A DNA stretch of 49,480 nt from Zygnema cylindricum (taxonomy: Eukaryota > Streptophyta > Zygnematophyceae > Zygnematales > Zygnemataceae): NCBI GenBank assembly GCA_037447655.1, contig JBBHKE010000226.1:47501-96980 (forward strand), in the 5' to 3' direction. Shown here piece after piece: positions 40,742 through 49,480 of the stretch (positions are counted from its first letter, which is position 1; every line of letters begins with the position of its first letter). The notes below the pieces were generated by a model. That model saw only the letters and a list, made by a program, of their open reading frames with translations, had not been told where the DNA came from and made no database searches. Both the position numbers and the translations under genes were made by a program.

Positions 40742-41979
40742 TCACGTTCGAAATGCAAACGGCCGCCATGGAAATTTTACGTAATCGTAACACTCGTCCA
40801 CGTAGTCACTTACCTCCAATTCCACCAAACGCCTTCGAAGAAGGAGATACAATTGGTGAATGAATGGTAAACGCGCGAGGAAAGAGAAGGAGAAGACGCC
40901 TTTTGCGGCCCTTACAATTTGAATTTGACATAGGGCCACTTGAAGTTAGCAACAACACTGGCGACGATGATTACGATTCTTTACACTCAATGGACAGATC
41001 CATCGACAAACCCATCGTTGATGGGGACGAACCTTCGGAGGGGTTCAACACTACGGAGCACACCATAGAGGGTGACCCGAAGGTCTACAAATACGAGGGA
41101 GATGAGTCTACCAATGATGAACAGTCAGTCGACAGCACGGAGCGGCAAGAAGAAAATACTTTTTATACTGTTGATAAGGTTATGGGCGTGGCATTTTCAA
41201 ATCCCCCTCTAAAGTTAGAATTAGCTTTACTACAGGGAAACCCAAAAGACCTTTCGCCAATTAACTCCAGGAGTGAGTACCTAGACTGGTGTACCCTGCA
41301 CTTATAGGCCAATATGAAGCAATGGATGGCTTTTACCCTTCCCACTCCCACTTCATACCTCCTAAGGATTGGCCTCCAGAGTAGAGGTACGTAAACGCCG
41401 AAGAAGCTAGTAGCTCAGACCCAAAAAAAACTAGAACCCCTCAACATTTCACATGAGCTGCTAGCCCATCCCACATGGATGTATATGGCAAAGGACGATA
41501 TTAAAAGATCATTTTCCGCATTTACAAAATTCGACATTAGTGACAAACACTTGACTTGGATTATCTATCGGGAGGATGGGTATGAGTTTGATATGCGTGG
41601 GTTTTTTCGTGTGCACCATATTTGGGACCCAAGAATTAGTAGCATTCTCCGCTTATGCAAGAAGACAAAAGACGTGGCACATTTCATGGACGTTAGAGAA
41701 AAGGTATTAAAGCGAATTCGAGGTTTTAGGCCGAAGGAGGAACGTTTCCGCTTGGAAGAGATAGTTAGGGTTCGTAGACCAACTCCACAACCGACGAGAG
41801 TTAGCGTTCCGGTGGCAAGGGAAGGCGATATCACATTTGATGAATTAATGCAAAAGTTCGTTGAACTCAAACGAAAGTTTGTTGATCTTCGGCGCGAGGT
41901 GGTCAAACTTCGACGAATGGTTGTCCGAGAGGATCGAGGAGAGCGGAGTGGAGACGGAGGGAGAGAGGGAGAGAGGTGA
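40742..41979 (+). pseudogene. Broken hypothetical protein, possibly gag-like
   Basis: Conserved-looking segments switch frame and cross stops: an N-terminal basic stretch (NARGKRRRRRLLRP, with TGA just before it at 40861), an acidic middle (40950-41300), a segment around GFYPSHSHFIPPKDWPP in another frame, then 41479-41979 ending in a coiled-coil (FVELKRKFVDLRREVVKLRR). Domain order and charge pattern would suit a retrotransposon gag or a plant nuclear protein. I recognise no family. The frame breaks could alternatively be introns. Confidence 0.4.
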
Positions 41980-42188
41980 AGAGGAGATGAGAGATGGAGG
42001 AAGGGGGAAAGAGGAAGTGGGAGAGGGGGGGGCCTGAGGAGGAAGGGGTGAGATAGATGGAGAGAGAAGGGAGGAGCAAGAGGGAAACGAGGTAGGAGAG
42101 GAAGAAGGGAAAAAGGGAGAGAGGGATGGAAAGTAAGGGGGTGAGATAGGGGATGAGGGGGGGGGGGATAGAGAGGGAGAGAAAGAGG
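41930..42188 (+). repeat. GA/G-rich tract
   Basis: About 250 nt of purine (GAGGGAG, GGGGGG runs) between the broken hypothetical protein and the truncated LTR. Confidence 0.85.
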
Positions 42189-42946
42189 TGAAACTATGAA
42201 ACCTCCATAAGTCCTCAGAGTGGACAGCTTCCAAGAAGCCTCTAGGATAACCCTGACCCCTTTGTGTTTCAGCAAAAATAACTGCCACCCTGGCAGACAA
42301 AAACTCAGACCAACTTCACCCCTGTGAAAGCAAGACTCTCTTGAGTCGATAGCAAAAAGAATCTATGAATTTGCTCCCCTGAGCAGTAAGTTATGGAGGG
42401 TCAAAGTTGACCTTTTGTACAGAAGCTCTCTGGGAGTGAGGGTCCTATCTTCTAATTTTCATAGTCCTATCTCTCTCACAGACTCTATCTACTGATGTAC
42501 GGAGCCAATCAGATCACAGTTCCGTACACAAAAGTACAACTACCGGTGTACTTTATGTACGGACATTGTACGACATGGCCTAAATGTCGACACATGTCAT
42601 ATCCGGATTCGGTGCCGTAATCTCCGGAGATACCACGATCCAATGTAATTTTGCCACGTGTCATCCGACGTGGCGATGACCACAAACCGCCGAAATCTTC
42701 TTCCGCGATCTCGGCGCTAATTCCGGCCGTCCGATTAAATTCACATTTAATCGTAGCCGTAATAAATACATGCGCGGTATTCGTTTCGCTAAAGAAATAA
42801 ATTCGCGGTATTGATTTATTTTCCGTACTTTTACATTACCGGATCTATGTATCCTGTAAACAATTACAGTTAAATGAATTATCCTACGTGGAAATGTTTA
42901 AATAAATATCAAACAATACAGTACGTAACACTAGGTCTAGGAGGTC
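42189..42946 (-). mobile_element. Truncated Copia LTR (minus strand)
   Basis: It starts (in + coordinates) TGAAACTATGAAACCTCC and follows the family LTR for about 757 bp, then loses similarity near ACACTAGGTCTAG. The 5' end of the LTR (its U3 start) is missing. Confidence 0.8.
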
Positions 42947-42968
42947 TTTTCTGTACTACTACTGTTCG

Positions 42969-44033
42969 TGAAACTCTGAGACCTCCATAAGTCCTCAGAG
43001 TGGACAGCTTCCAAGAAGCCTCTAGGATAACCCTGACCCCTTTGTGTTTGAGCCAGAACAACTGCCACCCTGGCACACAAAAACTCTAACCAACTTCACC
43101 CCTGTGAAGGCAAGACTCCCTTGAGTCGATAGCAAAAAGAATCGCTGAATTTGCTCCCCTGAGCAATAAGTTATGGAGGGTCAAAGTTGACCTTTTGTAC
43201 AAAAGCTCTCTAGGAGAGAGGGTCCTATCTACCTATTTTTCCAAGTCCTATCTCTCTCACAAAATCTATCGACTGGTGTACGACACCAATCATATTAAAC
43301 TGTTGTACATAAAAGTACAGCCGCCGGTGTGCTTTATGTACGGAAATTGTACGACATGGCCTTAATGTCGACACATGTCATATCCAGATTCGGTGCCGTA
43401 ATCCCCGGAGATACCGCGATCCAACGCAATTTCGCCACGTGTCATCCGAAGTGGCGATGACCATAAACTACCGAAAATCTCTTCCGCGATCTCGGCTTTC
43501 TTCCCGGTCGTCTGATTAAATGCAGATTTCAATCGGAGCCGTCATAAATACATGCGCGGTATTTGTTTCGTAAAAGAAACAAAATGCGCGGTACTTGTTT
43601 CTTGTACATACCGTAATCCGTACGTTTATATAACGGGTTCTATGTAACCGTAAACATCCGCCGTTAAATGAATTTTCCAACGTCGTAACATATAAATACA
43701 AATCAAACCTAATAGTATGTATCGGAACTTCTAGACTTAACGGCTAAGGCTACCGGCAACCGGTGCTTTGACGGTCAGCAGGTGTCACGATCAAATCCTG
43801 TCAGTGACATATAGCTTTTAGTAGATAAGCCTTCCTATTTGTAAATAGAATAATCTATTTCCCGTAAACCTTTGGATAGCCTAGGTAGCCATGGCTCTAG
43901 CTTCCTCTCCAACTTCTCACTGATTGCAACAAGTGTGGGTGTTTGAGAGAGAAGTTAGAGACAGACTTCCTCGGCTTCTTTCTATATTCCAATTTAGACC
44001 TAGAAAATAATGAAATAACCATTGATTTCTACA
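42969..44033 (-). repeat. 3' LTR of the Copia element
   Basis: 1065 bp, TG...CA termini. The outer 5 bp flank is GTTCG (42964-42968); its partner duplication lies beyond the window if it exists. Confidence 0.92.
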
Positions 44034-44046
44034 CTCCCCTTATTTT
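44034..44046 (-). other. Copia polypurine tract
   Basis: On the minus strand AAAATAAGGGGAG sits directly before the LTR TGTAG start. The same tract recurs at 49446-49458. Confidence 0.85.
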
Positions 44047-45843
44047 CTAGTCAATCTTTAATTTCAGACCACACTTCTCCCTGCAGAAAATTAGTTTAGG
44101 GGAAGGCACATGTTTGGTCATCATATCTGCTACCATCTCACTATCTGGTCGGTACTCTAAACTGATTATTTTGTTTTTTACTTTCTCTCTAACAAAGCTG
44201 AGTCTAATGTCCATGTGTTTAGCTTTAAAATGATGTTTAGGATTGGCAGAAATAGCGATTGCATCCTGATTATCACAAAAAATTTTTTGCACACCACTCT
44301 TAAGGTGACCAAGCTCACCAAGCAAAGATTTGACCCACATCAATTCTTTTACAGCAGAGCAAGAGGCCATATACTCAGCCTCCATGGTGGACTGAGCAAT
44401 AACCTTTTGCTGCTGGTTACTCCAACAGCAAGCCCCATCACCCACATATAATACATATCCAAAAGTACATCTCCTCATCGGAGCATCACCATAATTTGCA
44501 TCACTCCAAGTAGTGATGTCAGTATTCTCCCCACCCAAATGCAACCATAGATCCCTAGTTCCTATCAGATATCTAAGGACTCTCTTAGCTGCCTCCCAAT
44601 CGTTCTTAGTGGGTGCATTTAGACTTCTACTCAACACTCCTACAGCTGCAGCTAAATCCGGCTGGGTACAATTAATTAAATATATTAGGCTTTCCACTAC
44701 TTGCGTGTAAGGAATAGTCTGCATGAACTTCTGTTCTTCAGGAGATAATTTCTCGTCTAAGACTATGACTCCTTCTTCCTCACTCCCCTCACTTCCCTTC
44801 TTTAACTCCATTGGAGTTGTACAACTATTAGCTTTATCCATCTGAAATTTTTCCAGCATGTTCCCTATTGCTTCCTTTTGAGTCAATCTTATAATCTTTC
44901 TTTCTCGGTCTCTTTCTACTTGAATTCCCAAAATATATTTTGCTTCTCCCATATCCTTCATTTCAAATCTCCCTTTAAGATCGATTTTCAGTTTATTAAT
45001 TATTTCCATTGATTTACTTAAAAGAGGTAAATCATCAACATAAATTGCAATAAATATAATACCTTCCTCATCCTCAAAAACATAAATTGAGTGATGTGAG
45101 CTGATCCGGATATATCCCAGACCGGTAAGAAACTCATCAAGTTTCTTATTCCACTGTCGAGGCGCCTGTTTCAAACTGTAAAGGGATTTAATCAGCCGGC
45201 ATACCTTACTCTCCTCTCCTTCCTCCACAAATCCTTCGGGTTGTCGCATGAAGATCTCCTCTTCCAATTCTCCATGAAAAAAGGCTATCTTGATGTCCAT
45301 TTGGTGCACTTCCATGTCTTCCGCTGCTGCTAGACTGACAAGTATGCGGACGGAGGGAAATCTGACGACCGGGGCAAAGGTTTCCTCGTAGTCAATTCCC
45401 TCCTTTTGTGTAAATCCCTTTGCCACTAATCTGGCCTTGTAGCGCTTGATTGTGTTATATGGGTTCAGTTTTAATTTGAAAACCCACTTACAAATGATTG
45501 GTTTTCGGTTAGGTGGACAATCCACCAGCTCCCAAGTATCGGCTGCCATAATTGAGGCCATCTCCTCATTGATGGCTGTCTTCCACCGGTTTCTTTCTGG
45601 ACAAGTCATCGCCTCTCCATAAGTCTGAGTTTCATCTTGATGAGATAGTTTTGTTACCTTGTTATTAACCTGTTTTTCTTGCAATCTTTTGCTACTTCTC
45701 CTCCCTCCCTCAAAATCTGATGCCGGAATAGATGGTTCTCGTGGATTGTTTCGAACAATCTCGGCTTCTCCCCTATCCCTTGATTCCGAATCAATTTCCA
45801 CCACGTCTTCCGCTTCGGTTAGAGTTGTCACTGGAGTTTCCAC
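44047..45843 (-). pseudogene. Copia pol C-terminal part: reverse transcriptase and RNase H
   Basis: 598 codons. The RT core has WKTAINEEM, KWVFKLK, YKARLVAKGFTQ, the catalytic IYVDD, and SLYGLKQAPRQW-like SLYSLKQAPRQW. RNase H has TWSDANYGD, MEAEYMA, CDNQDA and HMDIR. It ends at TAG 44047. This domain pair copies the RNA into cDNA in cytoplasmic particles. The catalytic residues look intact, but the frame is separated from the integrase frame by a one-base deletion near 45941, so the element as it stands cannot make the whole polyprotein. Confidence 0.92.
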
Positions 45844-47603
45844 AGCCGAGTCCTTTTCGGTCTGATTTGTACCTGCAAGAATGTCATCTTCTCTAAAACG
45901 TGGATAGTTAGGTAGCTCAAAGTCATTGAATTTTCTAACTCAAATCTGATTTTTACTGACTTTGTATATTTGAAGGGATCCGCAGACTTTCCTTCATCCA
46001 TAACTACTAGATGCTTTACTAAGATTATATCTTCGCTTTTTAGATCATAAACTCTATATCCTTTAACATCCTCATCATATTCTAATAAGTATCCTGGTTT
46101 TCCTTTAGGATCTAGCTTCCAATTGGACCGATCTGTATCTAGACTGAATACTTGACTGCCAAAAACCTTTAAGTGAGATATGTCTCGTTTTCGGCCTTTC
46201 CATCTCTCATAAGGTGTTTGATCTTTTATAGCTGAAGTAAGAACACTATTTTTGAGGTAATTAGCACAATTCATTGCTTCTGCCCAAAACATTTTTCCTA
46301 TCTTCTTATCCGACAACATACTTCTAGCACTATCACTTAGTGTTCTATTTAACCTTTCAACTACCCCATTCTGTTCCGGGTTTTCTGGAACTGTCTTTTG
46401 GTGTTGGACCCCATCTTCCCTCAGAAAATCCTCTAACTGGTTAGAAGTATACTCTCCACCATTGTCACTCCTTATTCTTTTGATTGGAGTTTCATGGAGT
46501 TTTTCGCTCCATGCTTTATATTGTCTAAAACAATCTTGAGCTTCAGACTTGTTTTTCAAAAAATACACCCGGGAATACTGAGACCAATCATCAGTGATTG
46601 TCATCATAAATCTCTTCCCACCCGTTGAGGGCACTTTAGCTGGTCCCCAAATATCTCTGTGTACTAGGTCTATAATTTTCTCTCCCTTATAGGTGGCTGT
46701 TTTAGGAAAGGGTAATCTGTGTGCTTTACCTTGAGCACATCCACTACAATCACTTATATTATCACTCTCACTGAACTGAGTCCCTTCCACCACTCCCATC
46801 TTTTTCATCTCTCTTAACTTATCTAGATTCACATGCCCAAGCCTCTTATGCCACATCATAATATCATGAACACCAGCATAATAAAGTTTCTTCTTTTCAT
46901 TACTTAAAACCAGCCTAAACATCCCATGGCTACCTTTCTCAGCAATGAAATAGACATCCTCCTCAAAACTAGCAGTAAAGACTCCTTCCGTAGTGCTAGT
47001 AAAAAAACCCTTATCATCTAATACGGATGTAGAGATGAGGTTTTTGTTCAGCTCCGGAATAAACAATACATCGGAGAATGTTACTAAGGATGTCTTTCTT
47101 TCTACTAACACTTTCAAATCTACCAATCCTACAAGAGTAGTGGTGACTATCCTCCCATCCTTGTACTCTATCTCTACGGTGGGAATCTTTCTTATCTTAG
47201 TGAATAGGTGCCTATCTTTACACATGTGCATGGAGGCACCTGAATCTATAATCCAGCCTGCTTCACCTTTCAATCCACCGTAAGCACATTTCTGCCTTCG
47301 TGGAATTTCGACCTCGTTTTTCGCCAACTCCTCATCCAAAAAGAGCTCATCGTCCTCGTCCTCGGATTCCGCCTCATGTACCTGTGTCACAAGGGCCTTT
47401 TTCTTTCCTCTCGGGGTACCACCGGTCTGCCCCTCCTTTAACCGAAGCTCGGTTAGCTTTGTGCACTCTGCCATATAGTGCCCCGATTTCTTACAAAAAT
47501 GACATAAACCTTTGGGAGCCCTTGGTCCGAACTCGTCGGCTTGATTTTTCTGCTCCCTTCCCCCATATCTTCCGTCCGGTTTCCAAAATCCTTGTTCCTC
47601 CAA
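45828..47603 (-). pseudogene. Copia pol N-terminal part: zinc knuckle, protease, integrase
   Basis: An open frame with the CCHC knuckle CHFCKKSGHYMAEC, protease IIDSGASMHM, integrase zinc site (HKRLGH and CSGCAQGK) and the catalytic D-D-E (DIWGP, TDDWSQYSR, PEQNGVVERLNR). The useful part runs from about 47510 to 45942. Downstream of 45942 the frame shifts and the last ~40 codons are spurious. It is joined to gag by a -1 shift near 47510. Confidence 0.9.
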
Positions 47604-48400
47604 TCGGTCGCAGTTGCCAAGGCTGGGCCACTCTTTCCTCCCCTTCGGATCTCAATCGTATTCTCCCGAACGAGAATCATCCCTACCACTGAGTTCCATA
47701 TCCACCTTGAGTCCGGCAAGTCCTGCACACGGTTGACTATGTTCTCGAACTCATCGGGTAACTTCATCAGTAAACAGTTAACCTTTTCTTTTTCACTAAA
47801 ATCTTTTCCCGCACTCTCTAGCTCCATGAACAGTGTAGCAAGCTCATTGCAAAAATCCAACATTTTCCCCCCTTTGTATACATATTCCTTAACTTTCTGA
47901 TCAGCCAACTGTTGTTGCTGAATCGTACCACTTCGGTACATCTCTATGAGAGCCATCCACAGATCGGATGCCCTTTCTACCTGCAAATAAGGACATGCAA
48001 GTCCTTGAGTAAGATGGCGTAGGATGAAGTGCTTTGCAACCATATTGTTGAAATCCCAGGTTTGAGTATCATTCTCCTCGTTCCTCGGAATAGGTGACAT
48101 GAATGTTGAACCGGTTGCTATTGGTGTTGTCATCTCCTTCTGCGCTCCTTTGTCCACCACCTCTCCTTGCTTTATCGCCTCCGTTGAAGATGGACCTGCT
48201 TTCTTTGTGAATCTGCTTCCTTCAAACCCTGGAGGAATTCCAAGACTTGATGGACGCCCTAATCGTCCACTCACTATCCCCCAAAACCTTTTTTCGCATA
48301 GAGCTCCTATCATCATACTTTCCCAGTATATGAAGCCAGTTCCATTAAAGATTGGTACCCTAGAGGGTGGGCCTATAACCTGAAACTCTGAGACCTCCAT
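47510..48400 (-). pseudogene. Copia gag
   Basis: About 300 codons from an ATG at 48400, which lies inside the LTR end (MEVSEFQVIGPPSRVP). The original start is probably the position of the ATA within the primer site, which is ATG in the copy at 35082. Features include FIYWESMM, WGIVSG, NNMVAKHFILRHL, the QQQQLADQKVKEYVYKG block and LMKLPDEFENIVN, the usual Copia gag (UBN2-type) pattern. The zinc knuckle is in the next frame. Confidence 0.88.
48366..48380 (-). other. Copia primer binding site (initiator tRNA-Met anticodon arm)
   Basis: On the minus strand GGTTATAGGCCCACC follows the LTR end directly. It matches the complement of the plant initiator tRNA-Met anticodon stem-loop (GGTGGGCCCATAACC) except for one base. 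Confidence 0.75.
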
Positions 48401-49445
48401 AAGTCCTCAGAGTGGACAGCTTCCAAGAAGCCTCTAGGATAACCCTGACCCCTTTGTGTTTGAGCAAAAACAACTGCCACCCTGGCAGACAAAAACTCTG
48501 ACCAACTTCACCCCTGTGAAGGCAAGACTCCCCTGAGTCGATAGCAAAAAGAATCGCTGAATTTGCTCCCCTGAGCAGTAAGTTATGGAGGGTCAAAGTT
48601 GACCTTTTGTTCAAAAGCTCTCTAGGAGAGAGGGTCCTATCTACCAATTTTTCCAAGTCCTATCTCTCTCACAAAATCTATCGACTGGTGTACGACACCA
48701 ATCATATTAAATTGTTGTACATAAAAGTACAGCCGCCGGTGTGCTTTATGTACGGAAATTGTACGACATGGCCTTAATGTCGACACATGTCATATCCAGA
48801 TTCGGTGCCGTAATCCCCGGAGATACCGCGATCCAACGCAATTTCGCCACGTGTCATCCGATGTGGCGATGACCATAAACCGCCGAGAATCTCTTCCGCG
48901 ATCTCGGCTTTCTTCCCGGTCGTCCGATTAAATGCAGATTTCAATTGGAGCCGTCATAAATACATGCGCGGTATTTGTTTCGTAAAAGAAACAAAATGCG
49001 CGGTACTTGTTTCTTGTACATACCGTAATCCGTACGTTTACATAACGGGTTCTATGTAACCGTAAACATCCGCCGTTAAATGAATTTTCCAACATCGTAA
49101 CATATAAATACAAATCAAACCTAATAGTATGTATCGGAACTTATAGACTTAACGGCTAAGGCTACCGGCAACCGGTGCTTTGACGGTCAGCAGGTGTCAC
49201 GATCAAATCCTGTCACCGACATATACCTTTTAGTAGATAAGCCTTCCTATTTGTAAATAGAATAATCTATTTCTCGTAAACCTCTGGATAGCCTAGGTAG
49301 CCATGGCTCTAGCTTCCTCTCCAACTTCTCAGTGACTGCAACAAGTGTGGGTGTTTGAGAGAGAAGTTAGAGGCAGACTTCCTCGGCTTCTTTCTATATT
49401 CCAATTTAGACCTAGAAAATAATGAAATAACCATTGATTTCTACA
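48381..49445 (-). repeat. Shared LTR: 5' LTR of the Copia element and 3' LTR of the next copy
   Basis: 1065 bp. On one side is the primer site of the 42969-49445 element; on the other are a polypurine tract and the end of another pol gene. Confidence 0.92.
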
Positions 49446-49480
49446 CTCCCCTTATTTTCTAGTCAATCTTTAATTTCAGA
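49446..49480 (-). pseudogene. Polypurine tract and pol 3' end of a second Copia copy (partial)
   Basis: The last 35 bases repeat 44034-44068 exactly (tract, stop codon, and the final codons of RNase H). The rest lies outside the window. Confidence 0.88.

Larger units (their letters stand above)
42969..49445 (-). mobile_element. Ty1/Copia LTR retrotransposon, near-complete, sharing an LTR with a second copy
   Basis: The LTRs at 42969-44033 and 48381-49445 are both 1065 bp, with termini TGTAG...TTTCA on the minus strand and about 26 differences by hand count (~2.4%). Domain order on the minus strand is gag, protease, integrase, reverse transcriptase, RNase H, the Copia order. There are two reading-frame breaks. 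The right-hand LTR is followed by another polypurine tract and pol end rather than a target duplication, so it is shared with a further copy. Confidence 0.93.

Noticed and set aside
43735-43815. tRNA-like stretch inside the Copia LTR (GATCAAATCC with pairing arms)
   Set aside because: No acceptor stem or coherent cloverleaf, and the equivalent segment in the + strand LTR has a different fold.
48360-48656. 98-codon frame in the Copia LTR, with relatives at 36469 and 41845
   Set aside because: The LTR is conserved at the nucleotide level and several frames stay open in it. Nothing shows protein-level constraint.

Overview
This is nuclear DNA from a plant-type (streptophyte) eukaryote. The evidence: a spliced gene with a plastid-transit-peptide-like leader, a plant RLCK/RLK-type kinase gene, Copia retrotransposons whose primer site matches the anticodon arm of plant initiator tRNA-Met, and a decayed cytosine-methyltransferase reading frame of the type carried by some algal retrotransposons. 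The gene-poor, transposon-dense layout with large introns would fit a charophyte-like alga or another large-genome streptophyte; that is inference. There are no operons, Shine-Dalgarno sites, CRISPR arrays or rRNA genes.

Layout. 1-2.5 kb: microsatellites, a 220-bp foldback element and many CACGTG G-box palindromes. 2.5-7.2 kb: a seven-exon FAD oxidoreductase gene (phytoene-desaturase-like amine-oxidase fold). I joined exons 2-7 in phase by hand; exon 1 is less certain. 7.2-19.4 kb: a thicket of DNA transposons, nested several deep. Most belong to one group with terminal inverted repeats beginning CACCG and TA target duplications. They are mixed with hAT-like elements (8-bp duplications) and one Tourist-like element (TAA duplication). 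19.6-22.3 kb: a two-exon gene with a pseudokinase followed by an apparently catalytic non-RD kinase. 24-25.1 kb: another CACCG element and a complete miniature LTR retrotransposon (TRIM) whose two LTRs each hold a tRNA-like gene with Pol III boxes and terminator. 27-30 kb: a deep nest of CACCG and hAT elements that can be unstacked. 30-34.6 kb: mostly unrecognised sequence with one minisatellite. 34.7-49.5 kb: Copia retrotransposons of one family: a diverged LTR-gag fragment, a lone LTR, a truncated LTR, and a nearly full element on the minus strand (42969-49445) whose 5' LTR is also the 3' LTR of a second copy running off the window. A cytosine-methyltransferase fragment (36984-37470) and a broken hypothetical gene (40.7-42.0 kb) lie between them. 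A 10-N assembly gap is at 39161-39170.

The two host genes (oxidoreductase and kinase) have no visible functional link. The main story is transposon ecology: several insertions can be proved from reconstructed empty sites, and CACCG elements landed in the terminal TA of hAT elements three separate times.
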